A stretch of 14,931 nt of DNA from an uncultured Acetatifactor sp. GTDB lineage: Bacteria; Bacillota; Clostridia; Lachnospirales; Lachnospiraceae. The first letter of the stretch is position 1, and each line of letters opens with the position of its first letter. Of this stretch, positions 1 through 7,896 are shown piece after piece. The notes beneath the pieces were generated by a model. The model was not told the origin of the DNA. It saw only the letters and a list, made by a program, of their open reading frames with translations, and searched no databases. Both the position numbers and the translations under genes were made by a program. The stretch is from contig CAJUCT010000001.1 in assembly GCA_910585015.1 (NCBI GenBank), positions 28,833 to 43,763 of the forward strand, given 5' to 3'.

Positions 1-1
1 C

Positions 2-67
2 GGCCGGATAGTCATCACCGGGAATGTGTACTTGCAGGGAATATGCGGAACTAAAATAGGAGGATAA
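2..67 (+). CDS. 3' end of an upstream gene (partial, unidentified)
   Basis: Two forward frames stay open from the window edge. One ends in TAA at 65-67, just 5 bases before the next start codon and overlapping that gene's ribosome binding site, which is the usual layout of a tightly packed operon. The other ends in TAA at 52-54. Only about 20 codons are visible, too few to identify a product. Because the next gene is an ABC-2 permease, an ABC ATPase or a sister permease is the expected neighbour, but nothing in this stub proves it. The choice of frame is a guess based on spacing. Confidence 0.3.
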   Translation, partial: GRIVITGNVYLQGICGTKIGG

Positions 68-72
68 AGCGG

Positions 73-1299
73 ATGCTGAAATTTGAACTTAAAAAAGTGT
101 TTGCCCGGACCAGCAACAAGATTGCGCTGCTGATACTGTTGGGGGTTATGGGTGTGACCTGTTATTTTGCCATGGGGGTATCCTGGGTGGATGAAAACGG
201 CGAAACCCACAGGGGGCCGGCGGCGGTGGCCCAGCTGCGGGCGATGCAGAAAGAGTGGGCCGGGTATCTGGACGAGGAGGCCATCCGCCAGGCGATTGAG
301 GAGAACCAGCGGATACAGAGTATGCCTGAGGCACAGTCGGATAATTTGAGGGACAGCGAGATCTCTTATAGTAGAGGGCAGGGCCTGCTGGAGATCCGCA
401 ATCTGTTGAACTCTTCCTTTGCCAGCGGTTTCCGGGAGCATGACTACTATCGGATGGACTCCCTGACACCGGAGGACGCGCCGGATTTTTATACCAATCG
501 TGTCCGGCTGCTGCGGGAGTGGCTGGCGGAGGAGGCGAAGGATCAGTTTTCGGAAGAGGAGAAAGCCTTTCTGGTGAAGCGGTATGAAAGCCTTGAAACG
601 CCATTTTATTATGACTATGCAAAGGGATGGACGCAGCTGTTTGAGTTTTCTCCCACTATTGTAATGCTCACCATGCTGGTGCTGGGATATCTGGTGGCAG
701 GTATTTTCTCCAGTGAATTTACCTGGAAGTCGGACGCTATATTTTTCACTTCGCTGTATGGAAGGAACAGGGCGGTGCAGGCCAAGATAAAAGCCGGATT
801 CTGCCTGGTGACAGGGATCTACTTCGCGGTTTTTCTGCTCTATAGCGGGATAGTGCTGGCATATTTTGGGGCGGACGGCTGGAATCTGGCTGTCCAGGCG
901 GATCGCGGAGGCTGGAAATGCTTCTACCACATTGCCATATGGCAGAAATATCTGCTGATTGCCGCAGGCGGATATGTGGGCTGCCTGTTCATCTCCTTTT
1001 TGTGTATGCTGGTATCGGCCAGAACCAGGTCGGCGGTGGTGGCGGTGATGGTGCCCTTTGTGCTGATCTTTCTCCCGTCTTTTCTGGCAAATATCTCCGG
1101 CGCCACGGCGCAGAAAATCATAGGGCTGCTGCCGGACCAGCTGCTCCAGACAGGCACGACGCTGAATCTGTTCAACCTGTATTCTGTGGGCGGAAAGATA
1201 CTGGGAGCGGTTCCTATCCTGCTAACACTCTATAGTCTGCTGACGGTAATTTTGTGGCCGATGATCTACAGGGAGTATCGGCACAAACAAATCAGCTAA
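73..1299 (+). CDS. ABC-2 type transporter permease
   Basis: A 408-residue integral membrane protein with the ABC-2 permease layout. A cytoplasmic N-terminus (MLKFELKKVFART) leads into membrane segment 1 (about 16-35). A long, charged, helical extracytoplasmic stretch follows (about 36-190). Five more hydrophobic segments lie near 194-213, 241-264, 293-314, 319-338 and 376-396, and the tail is short and basic. It would form the membrane channel of an exporter with an ATPase encoded elsewhere, presumably upstream and outside the window; the substrate cannot be told. The start is supported by TAGGAGGA at 57-64, 8 bases ahead of the ATG. No rho-independent terminator is evident in the 70 bases after the stop. 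The family call rests on topology and N-terminal character rather than a catalytic motif. Confidence 0.75.
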   Translation: MLKFELKKVFARTSNKIALLILLGVMGVTCYFAMGVSWVDENGETHRGPAAVAQLRAMQKEWAGYLDEEAIRQAIEENQRIQSMPEAQSDNLRDSEISYSRGQGLLEIRNLLNSSFASGFREHDYYRMDSLTPEDAPDFYTNRVRLLREWLAEEAKDQFSEEEKAFLVKRYESLETPFYYDYAKGWTQLFEFSPTIVMLTMLVLGYLVAGIFSSEFTWKSDAIFFTSLYGRNRAVQAKIKAGFCLVTGIYFAVFLLYSGIVLAYFGADGWNLAVQADRGGWKCFYHIAIWQKYLLIAAGGYVGCLFISFLCMLVSARTRSAVVAVMVPFVLIFLPSFLANISGATAQKIIGLLPDQLLQTGTTLNLFNLYSVGGKILGAVPILLTLYSLLTVILWPMIYREYRHKQIS

Positions 1300-1373
1300 A
1301 AGAAGTAACCCGCCCCGGACAATCCGTTCCCAAATAACAGCCTGAAAAATTTATAAAAAATGTAAAATAGGTC

Positions 1374-1401
1374 TTGACATAAATCTCGTATGTGATAACA
1401 T
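1374..1401 (+). promoter_or_regulatory. Sigma-A promoter of the XRE/DUF308 unit
   Basis: A perfect -35 TTGACA lies at 1374-1379, followed after 16 bases by TAACAT (1396-1401), a 4-of-6 match to the -10 consensus; a slightly shifted -10 is also possible. Transcription would start near 1408, leaving a leader of about 100 bases before the XRE start codon. The -10 lies inside a large inverted repeat, described separately. Confidence 0.7.
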
Positions 1402-1419
1402 ATCTCATATACGGGATTT
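1381..1419. promoter_or_regulatory. Inverted-repeat operator over the -10 region
   Basis: Arms of 17 bases (1381-1397 and 1403-1419) match at 14 of 17 positions as reverse complements around a 5-base centre. The left arm reads AAATCTCGTATGTGATA and the right arm, reverse complemented, AAATCCCGTATATGAGA. An inner repeat TATGT-gata-ACATA adds dyad symmetry. It covers the spacer, the -10 and the likely start site, where a dimeric repressor would block RNA polymerase. The XRE protein encoded directly downstream is the natural candidate to bind it; that is inference. Confidence 0.65.
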
Positions 1420-1507
1420 TGCTTTTTAGGCAACTCAAAAACAGTGACTGCCCGAACGGTCACGAAACTGTAAAACAGCAGCGGAACGCGAAACAGGAGG
1501 AAGAGCA

Positions 1508-1798
1508 ATGAGAGAAGCAATGGACTACATTATGGATCTGGATGGCAACAAGATTTTGATTGAGGAGGAGCAGAAGCATATGAAGCAGGATCTGGCGGAT
1601 CAGTATGTGCGTATGCGCAAGGATATGAAGCTGACCCAGGAGCAGGTGTCCCGCCGCTCCGGCATTCCCAGATCCAACATAGCAAGATTTGAGAGCGGCA
1701 GGTACAATCCCTCTCTGGAACTGATGGTGAAGATGGCGGCGGCCATGGGCCTGAAAGTGCAGATCCAGCTGGTGCCGGACAAGGATGCCAAGAGATAA
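1508..1798 (+). CDS. XRE-family helix-turn-helix transcriptional regulator
   Basis: A 96-residue DNA-binding protein. An acidic N-terminal extension of about 30 residues precedes a Cro/C1-type HTH domain (about 33-86). The helix 2-turn-helix 3 core is TQEQVSRRSGIPRSNIARFE (43-62), followed by the family's typical SGRYNPSLELMVKMAAAMG helices and a short beta-like end (KVQIQLV). AGGAGG precedes the ATG by about 7 bases. The gene sits behind a promoter overlapped by an inverted repeat, so autorepression is likely. It is followed with no gap by the DUF308 gene, suggesting the pair is regulated together. The C-terminal form resembles HigA-type antitoxins, but no RelE/HigB toxin-like gene is adjacent, so a plain repressor is the better call. 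Confidence 0.88.
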   Translation: MREAMDYIMDLDGNKILIEEEQKHMKQDLADQYVRMRKDMKLTQEQVSRRSGIPRSNIARFESGRYNPSLELMVKMAAAMGLKVQIQLVPDKDAKR

Positions 1799-1835
1799 CA
1801 GGAATATGCGGAACTCTATCCGGGAGGCAATAGAA

Positions 1836-2525
1836 ATGTTGAAAGAGATGAAATGGAATATGATTTTGTCAGCGGCGCTGTATATGGTGCTGGGGCTGAT
1901 ACTGTTGATTTTCCCGGCCACCACGGATCATGTGATCTGTTATCTGGTTGCTGGAATCGCTATTGTGATCGGGGTGGTGAATCTGATAGTCTATTTCACC
2001 AGAAATATTACCCGGAATTATTATCGAAATGATTTTGTAACAGGATTAATGCTGATAGTTCTGGGTGTTTTTGTGATCTATAAGGTAGATTTAGTTATAG
2101 AGTTGGTGTCTTTCATAATTGGTCTGTGCATAATTGTGAGCGGATTGTTCAAATTGCAGGACTCCCTGGATGTGCAGCGTATGGGCGGCAACGCTGTGGT
2201 GATTCTGGGGCTGGCTGTGGTCAATGTGGTGGTCGGTATCCTCATGGTGATCAAACCCTTTGAGGCGGCTATGCTATTCCATCGCCTTCTGGGTGCGGGC
2301 CTGCTGTTCAGCGGTATGACAGACCTGGCATCCACCCTGTATCTCTCCAGCAAGATGCATGGTTACATGAAGAAGCTGAGTGAGGCCGACGAGGCCATCA
2401 AGGTGACGGAGATTCCGGCGGAGGGAGATTCCGGGGAGGAGAGCAGGGAAGGCAGTGCATCGGCCCAGGAGACAGCCATGGGGACCCAGACAGTGTCGGA
2501 CGGTCAGGAGCCGCCGGTAATATAG
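1836..2525 (+). CDS. DUF308 / HdeD-like six-helix membrane protein
   Basis: With this start the protein is 229 residues. Six hydrophobic segments (about 9-28, 33-54, 68-83, 88-106, 120-138, 148-166) are arranged as hairpin pairs with glycine-rich helices (VLGLILLIFP, IVIGVVNLIVY), the pattern of the HdeD/DUF308 family. A hydrophilic acidic tail of about 60 residues follows. E. coli HdeD is an inner-membrane acid-stress protein; the molecular role of Firmicute members is not established. The open frame extends to an ATG at 1785 that overlaps the XRE gene by 14 bases. That codon has a GG directly against it and no usable ribosome site, whereas the ATG at 1836 has GGGAGG at 1822-1827 with 8-base spacing, and the protein then starts in typical family style. 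Co-transcribed with the XRE gene. Confidence 0.82.
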   Translation: MLKEMKWNMILSAALYMVLGLILLIFPATTDHVICYLVAGIAIVIGVVNLIVYFTRNITRNYYRNDFVTGLMLIVLGVFVIYKVDLVIELVSFIIGLCIIVSGLFKLQDSLDVQRMGGNAVVILGLAVVNVVVGILMVIKPFEAAMLFHRLLGAGLLFSGMTDLASTLYLSSKMHGYMKKLSEADEAIKVTEIPAEGDSGEESREGSASAQETAMGTQTVSDGQEPPVI

Positions 2526-2576
2526 CGCTAATAGCGCTCTGATTTTAGTGCTATCGGACTGTTATATGCAGGAACG

Positions 2577-2610
2577 AACGCCGGTACAGGTAAACCTGCA
2601 CCGGCGTTTC
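2577..2610 (+). terminator. Rho-independent terminator after the XRE/DUF308 unit
   Basis: A 14-bp stem with a single mismatch (AACGCCGGTACAGG at 2577-2590 against CCTGCACCGGCGTT at 2595-2608) closes a TAAA loop and ends in TTT. The T-run is short but the stem is very stable. Just upstream, overlapping the DUF308 stop codon, lies a perfect palindrome AGCGCTA-A-TAGCGCT (2524-2538), with a related AGTGCTA at 2547-2553. Its loop is too tight to act as a terminator alone. Confidence 0.8.
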
Positions 2611-2833
2611 TATGTGTGAACAGTACATGTGCGCTAATGCACGGCACTGTAATATTTAGTCGAAGCTGGTCAACACCGATATCAGCACTGGCAGCTTCAT
2701 TTTAATATCAGTTTCGTCTTGCTGATAAATACAGCATACCAGCAAAATGTGTCCAAAGTGTAGATGAATTCGAAAGATTTCATGAAGAAAAAATTAAAAG
2801 GGCGGAACACTAATATAGAAAGGTGGAATCAAT
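2611..2833 (+). other. Intergenic leader ahead of the GH3 gene
   Basis: This completes a gene-free stretch of about 308 bases. No convincing gene is present, and no promoter matches both hexamers with good spacing, although the GH3 gene must be transcribed from here because a terminator precedes it. The end of the region holds AAAGGTGG at 2818-2825, the ribosome binding site for the GH3 start. No catabolite-repression (cre) site was recognised. Confidence 0.5.
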
Positions 2834-5263
2834 ATGGAGAGATGGGCAAGGGCAAAGTATCAGCCGGTTCTTCCGCTGGGGGAGGACGGACGCCGCGTTA
2901 CGGGCAGCAGGGAGCATATTATGCTTTCCAAGGACGCGGCAAAGGAAGGCATGGTGCTTTTGAAAAACCAGGGAAATGTGCTGCCTATGGCCAAGGGCAG
3001 CAGGGCTGCGCTGTTTGGCAAGGCAACCTTTGACTATGTTAAGGGGGGCGGGGGAAGCGGAGATGTGACCGTGGCTTACACCCGCAATCTGTATGAAGGG
3101 CTGAAGCAAAAGGCCGGCCATGTGGAAATCTTTGAGGAGCTGGCTTCATTTTACAGGGAGAATGTGAAGAGGCAGTATGCCCAGGGCATAGGGCCCGGCA
3201 TGACGGTGGAGCCTGTGCTGCCGGAAGAACTCCTGCAAAGGGCCAGAGCTTTTACGGACACCGCCATTATCAGCATCTGCCGTTATTCCGGCGAGGGCTG
3301 GGATCGAAAGAGCATTTATGATAAGAAAAACAAGGCGGACGATATGGTTATAGCCGGACAGGAACAGAAGCAGGAGGTCGAGGACGAGGTGTTTGAGGAG
3401 GGGGACTTTTACCTGACCTCCGGGGAGAAGGCCATGGTAGAAGCGGTGAAGAGTCGCTTTCTCAGGGTGATCGTGGTGATGAACGTGGGCGGTATGGTGG
3501 ACACGGACTGGTTTGCCGGGGAGGATAGGATCCAGTCCGTCCTCATGGCCTGGCAGGGCGGCATCGAGGGGGGATTGGCTGCGGCGGAACTGCTCATCGG
3601 CGAGGGCAATCCCAGCGGGAAGCTTTCGGACACCTTTGCAAAGAAGCTGGAGGATTACCCTTCTACCTATAACTTCCACGAGTCGGATGCCTATGTGGAG
3701 TACACCGATGATATCTATGTGGGCTATCGTTATTTTGAGACTGTTCCCGGAGCGGCCCAGAAGGTAAATTATCCCTTTGGCTTTGGCCTGTCTTATACGA
3801 AATTCACGCTCTCCATGCCCCTTGTGGAAAAAAGAGGACATCATCTGCGCGTCGTGGTAGATGTGTGCAACTTTGGAGAGATGGCGGGAAAAGAGGTGGT
3901 ACAGGTCTACTACAGCGCTCCCCAGGGCAGGCTGGGAAAGCCGGCGAGAGAACTGGTGGCTTTTGGCAAGACCAGGCTGCTGCAGCCCGGAGAAACCCAG
4001 ACTATGGTGCTGCGGTTTAATATAAACGATATGGCTTCCTATGACGATCTGGGCAAGGTGGCAAAATCGGCCTGGGTGCTGGAGCGGGGCGAATACCATT
4101 TCTATGTGGGCACATCCGTGCGGGATACCGTGGAGAGCAATTATGTGATGGTGCAGGAAGAGGATGTGGTCACACAGCAGCTTTCCCCTAAAATGGCGCC
4201 CACCCAGCTTGGCAAGCGCATGCTGGCGGACGGCAGTTTTGAACAGCTTCCTCAGGGAGAGCCCGTGGACACGGATGCCAGCGTATTTCCGGCCAAACTG
4301 CCGGAGAAGGAGACCGCTGGGGTTACGCCCGCTGTAAGGCAGCGTGACGGCTATCAGCTGTGGGGGTGTGTTGACAACAGGCCGAAGCTCATAGATGTGG
4401 CGGAGGGCAGAATGGCGCTGGAGGAATTTGTGGCCCAGCTTCCCGACGAGCAGCTGGCGGAGCTTCTGGGGGGACAGCCCAATACCGGGGTGGCCAACAC
4501 TTTCGGCTACGGCAATCTGCCGGATTACGGCGTACCCAATATCATGACGGCGGATGGTCCCGCAGGGGTGAGAATCGCGCCTCAGTGCGGTGTATGCACC
4601 ACCGCATGGCCCTGTTCCTTCATGGTGGCCTGTACCTGGAATCCCAAGCTGGCGGAGCAGATTGGCGCGGCGGGCGGCGCGGAGGCCAAGGAAAACAATA
4701 TCGGCGCATGGCTGACGCCCGCCATCAATATCCACCGGAGCCCTCTCTGCGGCAGAAACTTTGAGTATTATTCCGAGGACCCCTACCTGACCGGGAAGAT
4801 GGCGGGGGCCATGGTGACGGGCATCCAGAGCAACCATGTGGCGGCCACGGTAAAGCATTTTGCCCTGAACAATAAGGAGACAAATCGCACAGAAAGCGAT
4901 TCCAGAGCTTCGGAGCGGGCCATCCGGGAGATATATCTCAAAGCCTTTGAGATGATTGTAAAGGAGGCGAAGCCCTGGAGCATAATGTCCTCCTACAATA
5001 TCATCAACGGCTATCGGGCCTCCGAGAACAGAGAGATGCTGGAGGATATTCTTCGCGGAGAGTGGGGCTTTGAAGGTATGGTGACCACTGACTGGTGGAC
5101 CCACGGAGAGCATTACAAGGAGACAAAGGCGGGCAATGATGTCAAGATGGGATGCGGCTTTCCCCAAAGGCTCCTGGAGGCCATGGAGAAAGGGGCGCTT
5201 ACCAGGCAGGAGATGGAAGTCTGTGCCCAAAGAATTTTAGGGCTGATATTAAAGATAGATTAG
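2834..5263 (+). CDS. Glycoside hydrolase family 3 beta-glucosidase, reversed domain order
   Basis: An 809-residue GH3 enzyme, probably hydrolysing beta-linked glucosides or oligosaccharides in the cytosol, since no signal peptide is present. The domains run opposite to most GH3 proteins. The alpha/beta sandwich comes first (about 25-320, starting KEGMVLLKN and ending PFGFGLSYT), then a fibronectin-III-like domain (about 338-435), and the catalytic TIM barrel last (about 525-805). In the barrel, ADGPAGVR (D574) and KHFALNN (K674, H675) are substrate-binding motifs, and TTDWW carries the expected nucleophile D753. GEGWDR in the first domain offers E154 as the likely acid/base; that assignment is by motif position only. 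AAAGGTGG 8 bases upstream fixes the start. The same order is known from Ruminococcus albus and Butyrivibrio beta-glucosidases. The gene appears monocistronic, between a terminator and a convergent gene. Exact sugar specificity cannot be read. Confidence 0.9.
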   Translation: MERWARAKYQPVLPLGEDGRRVTGSREHIMLSKDAAKEGMVLLKNQGNVLPMAKGSRAALFGKATFDYVKGGGGSGDVTVAYTRNLYEGLKQKAGHVEIFEELASFYRENVKRQYAQGIGPGMTVEPVLPEELLQRARAFTDTAIISICRYSGEGWDRKSIYDKKNKADDMVIAGQEQKQEVEDEVFEEGDFYLTSGEKAMVEAVKSRFLRVIVVMNVGGMVDTDWFAGEDRIQSVLMAWQGGIEGGLAAAELLIGEGNPSGKLSDTFAKKLEDYPSTYNFHESDAYVEYTDDIYVGYRYFETVPGAAQKVNYPFGFGLSYTKFTLSMPLVEKRGHHLRVVVDVCNFGEMAGKEVVQVYYSAPQGRLGKPARELVAFGKTRLLQPGETQTMVLRFNINDMASYDDLGKVAKSAWVLERGEYHFYVGTSVRDTVESNYVMVQEEDVVTQQLSPKMAPTQLGKRMLADGSFEQLPQGEPVDTDASVFPAKLPEKETAGVTPAVRQRDGYQLWGCVDNRPKLIDVAEGRMALEEFVAQLPDEQLAELLGGQPNTGVANTFGYGNLPDYGVPNIMTADGPAGVRIAPQCGVCTTAWPCSFMVACTWNPKLAEQIGAAGGAEAKENNIGAWLTPAINIHRSPLCGRNFEYYSEDPYLTGKMAGAMVTGIQSNHVAATVKHFALNNKETNRTESDSRASERAIREIYLKAFEMIVKEAKPWSIMSSYNIINGYRASENREMLEDILRGEWGFEGMVTTDWWTHGEHYKETKAGNDVKMGCGFPQRLLEAMEKGALTRQEMEVCAQRILGLILKID

Positions 5264-5277
5264 TCAAACGGTATATA

Positions 5278-5315
5278 AGGACTGCCTGCGCAGATAGGTT
5301 TACGCAGGCAGTCCT
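5278..5315. terminator. Shared hairpin terminator between convergent genes
   Basis: A perfect 13-bp stem (AGGACTGCCTGCG at 5278-5290, partner 5303-5315) encloses a 12-base loop in the 64 bases between two converging genes. Neither side has a strong T-run, only AT-rich flanks, so termination may be partial. The position fits a bidirectional terminator. Confidence 0.75.
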
Positions 5316-5327
5316 AGATTATAAAGA

Positions 5328-7526
5328 TTATAGATTTTCATCCAGATACAATTGCACACGGTCCTGGATTACTTTTACTGTATCCTCCACAGAGCGTCCG
5401 CCCGAGAAACAGGTATCCAATTCCTCAGACATAATCTCGTTTATCACAGTCAATTCGTCATCCCTGATTACCGCGTTGTCCAGCAATTGCCGGAATTGTT
5501 GAAGATCTTCGTCCGTTGCGGACGGGATATCATGGCCGGACATACCGATAAACTTCTCTTCCTTTGACTGTTCCAGCATTTCCTCCATGGCTGAATTTAA
5601 TGTAGCTATACCATATTGATAGGTATCCTTTCCTGTTTGGTTGGCCGCCAGATATTCGATAAACGCCCATGCGCCTTCTTTATGTGGGCTGGCAGCGCTG
5701 ATCCCATATGTGCCATAAGCCCCCAGTATATTGCAAGGCGTTCCCTCCTGGGTAGGAAACCCGATTGCCACTCCGTCTCCTGCCAGTAATTCCTGATACT
5801 GCAAATAAGTTCTCATATCTGTTACCGGACGCGAATACAATAAAAGCCGGTCTGACTGCCATTTTTCTTCCGCATACTCGGACCCGCCATCGTATTTCGC
5901 TTCATACGCTGCGGCAAATCGCAAAAGTTCCTCAAATTCCCCCTGATCGAAAGCAGCTGTTCCCTGTTTCCAGTCCACCCATTGCTGCTGTCTGGCATAC
6001 CACATCATCATTACCATAACCTTGCGGGAATCGTCCCTCATGAAGCCCTCCATGACGGTGAGACCACGGTGCCTGTCCACATAATCCAGAAATTCCTCCA
6101 TTGTCCAGCCGGGTTCATTTCCCAGTTCAGATTCTTTGCCATAAAGAGTTGTGACAGAAAAGCTTGGCGGGACACAGGTCAGCCTTCCATCCACTGTATA
6201 AAGATCCAGAACCCTTTCGTTGAGCATATCCCGCGACAGTATTTCGCTTGCCTCCAGATAGGGGTTCAGATCTTCCACTATTCCTTTATTTGCGGCCACT
6301 GATACCCCTATTGTGCGCAGTGGTATTAGATCAGGTCCATTTCCGGTCATAATTTCCGCCGCAAGTCTGTCATGCTCATACTCCTTGATTTCGACATGAT
6401 ATTTGTCGCTCACCATATTAAACATCCCCACTGCCTTCGCAAGTTCTGTATCCCTTATTTTGTCGCCGCAGATAATCACCGTTTCTTTTGCGCCAACCGA
6501 TTCGTTTTCGCTTCTCACGGCAGGTTCCTGCAAGAGCATCATTATAAGAACGTTTTCTTCTAAATTCGGCAGTACCCAGAGCTTCCCCTGCGCGTCCATA
6601 AAGAAATCCTTTATATTACGGCCATCCATCCCCGCATTGGCCCAGGCGTAGATGTCTTGTCCCTCTCCTTTTTCCAGATCATACCGATAGAGAGCGTCAT
6701 AATATCCGTATAAAACGGTATTGCCCTGTCCGGGACGCAGCATAACGGTGCCTCTGCTGTCAGGAAGTTTCGCTACCGTTTCCAGTTCCTGTTTCTGGCT
6801 GTCAATGTGAAAAAGGACATCCGTTCCCTGCGATCTTCCTACACAGTATACCTGCCCCTGGACATTGGTCATATCATAAAGCACACAATCCTGTCGGTTC
6901 AGGACAAAGGCCAGGCTCCCATCCTCCCGCAGGACAAGTATATTACATTCAGTCCCCGCCGTGCCGATATACACAAGTCCGTTTTTGTCCGCGGCAGCCA
7001 GGGAGGCTGTGCGTTCTTCGGCAAAAGCTTCCTCCCAGGCCGCGGTAATGTCAACACGTTCCATATTCTCTTTTCCCGTGTCCTGCGTATACAAAAAACA
7101 GGCATCTGCGTCCTCCGTAATGCAGGACACAAGTATGTAGAGTTTTTCTCTGTCTGAGAACAGACGGAATGGCTGATGCTCAGTGGGCATTTCGATGACT
7201 ATATCTTCTAAAGTATGCCTGGTTTCGGTCTGCCCCAATTTCTGGGAGGAAAGATAATATAGGGGATACTCTTCAGAGATTTCCGGTGCTCTGCTGAAGG
7301 AGATATACAGCCCTTTTTCCGTCATGGCAAATCCCAGAAGCTTGCCGCCTCCCCCCGCTGCCATCTCCACATACTGTACATTCCAGTCTTCCCCCGGCAA
7401 AGGGTCGCCTACATTGGTCTTTTGGGCCGCTGATTCTCCGGGTTCTGTCTGTCTGGTGGCACAGCCCCCAAAGAGCAGAGACAATAATGCCAATAATAAA
7501 AAATATCTATAAATGCCTGTTTTCAT
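5328..7526 (-). CDS. Propeller-like/solute-binding lipoprotein (extracellular solute-binding protein family 1)
   Basis: A 732-residue predicted lipoprotein. A basic, hydrophobic signal peptide (MKTGIYRYFLLLALLSLLFGG) ends in a lipobox with C22, so the mature protein would be anchored outside the membrane. Residues about 45-335 are beta-rich with repeated blade-like segments (LYRYDLEKGEGQDIYAW, FMDAQGKLWVLP), suggesting a propeller; no enzyme motif was seen. Residues about 347-700 look like a family 1 solute-binding domain: a first strand ETVIICGDKI, NGPDL at 396-400, ANKGIVEDLNPYLEAS, and late in the protein SAASPHKEGAWAFIEYL. The C-terminus is a helix (VEDTVKVIQDRVQLYLDENL). AAGGAG lies 11 bases upstream of the ATG. 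It is the second gene after a small secreted protein, with a 52-base gap and no terminator. No permease or ATPase is adjacent, so it may serve a distant transporter or act as a sensor. It is paralogous to the gene at 12204-14426. Confidence 0.82.
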   Translation of the reverse strand: MKTGIYRYFLLLALLSLLFGGCATRQTEPGESAAQKTNVGDPLPGEDWNVQYVEMAAGGGGKLLGFAMTEKGLYISFSRAPEISEEYPLYYLSSQKLGQTETRHTLEDIVIEMPTEHQPFRLFSDREKLYILVSCITEDADACFLYTQDTGKENMERVDITAAWEEAFAEERTASLAAADKNGLVYIGTAGTECNILVLREDGSLAFVLNRQDCVLYDMTNVQGQVYCVGRSQGTDVLFHIDSQKQELETVAKLPDSRGTVMLRPGQGNTVLYGYYDALYRYDLEKGEGQDIYAWANAGMDGRNIKDFFMDAQGKLWVLPNLEENVLIMMLLQEPAVRSENESVGAKETVIICGDKIRDTELAKAVGMFNMVSDKYHVEIKEYEHDRLAAEIMTGNGPDLIPLRTIGVSVAANKGIVEDLNPYLEASEILSRDMLNERVLDLYTVDGRLTCVPPSFSVTTLYGKESELGNEPGWTMEEFLDYVDRHRGLTVMEGFMRDDSRKVMVMMMWYARQQQWVDWKQGTAAFDQGEFEELLRFAAAYEAKYDGGSEYAEEKWQSDRLLLYSRPVTDMRTYLQYQELLAGDGVAIGFPTQEGTPCNILGAYGTYGISAASPHKEGAWAFIEYLAANQTGKDTYQYGIATLNSAMEEMLEQSKEEKFIGMSGHDIPSATDEDLQQFRQLLDNAVIRDDELTVINEIMSEELDTCFSGGRSVEDTVKVIQDRVQLYLDENL

Positions 7527-7578
7527 TTTTGAATCCGCTCCTTTATCTGGGAATCGAAATTATCATATGCTATATGAA

Positions 7579-7896
7579 TTATCGAGGACAGCTGCCATGG
7601 GTTTCTACCTTTTCAGGATGTGAACTTCCGTCAGTTGCGTAACACCCCGGTTCACTGCATCTGTAAGTATAATATTCTGTTTCGCACATTACCAGACAGG
7701 TTCCATAGGTAACTGTGCCAGTGGTTGGATTGACCCCCGTGATATAACTATGGGTGTACGAACCGTCCTGCGTTGTCCTGACATAAGTTTTATCGTTATA
7801 AATGTGAACATGCGATCTTGTGTTAGCCTGCACGGGCAATGCATTGAAAGCGACTATTGCCGCAGTTAATACCATTGCGATTAATTTTGTTTTCAT
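7579..7896 (-). CDS. Small secreted cysteine-containing protein, function unknown
   Basis: 105 residues with a clear signal peptide (MKTKLIAMVLTAAIVAFNALPVQA, likely cut after A24). The mature part of about 80 residues is polar and Tyr/Thr/His-rich, with five cysteines (67, 71, 80, 85, 103) spaced CxxxC and CxxxxC, plus H93 and H100. The spacing could bind a metal or form disulfides; the odd count leaves one cysteine free for a metal or a partner. I do not recognise the family. The start is firm: AGGAGG is 8 bases upstream, and a strong promoter lies about 130 bases upstream. The downstream gene in the same direction encodes the solute-binding lipoprotein, so both proteins probably reach the cell exterior from one transcript. 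A role alongside the lipoprotein is inference only. Confidence 0.75.
   Translation of the reverse strand: MKTKLIAMVLTAAIVAFNALPVQANTRSHVHIYNDKTYVRTTQDGSYTHSYITGVNPTTGTVTYGTCLVMCETEYYTYRCSEPGCYATDGSSHPEKVETHGSCPR

Noticed and set aside
1508..2525. Toxin-antitoxin system (HigA-like XRE protein with a partner)
   Set aside because: The neighbour is a six-helix membrane protein, not a RelE/HigB-type toxin, and no short toxin-like gene lies upstream. A repressor plus membrane effector fits better.
2764..3033. An 89-codon frame overlapping the GH3 start
   Set aside because: Most of it is an out-of-frame reading of the GH3 gene. Its ATG has no ribosome binding site, while the GH3 ATG does.
3146..5230. 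A 694-codon open frame on the minus strand opposite the GH3 gene
   Set aside because: It is the mirror of a GC-rich coding gene with clear GH3 motifs. The minus-strand translation is low-complexity His/Leu/Arg-rich with no recognisable domain or ribosome site.
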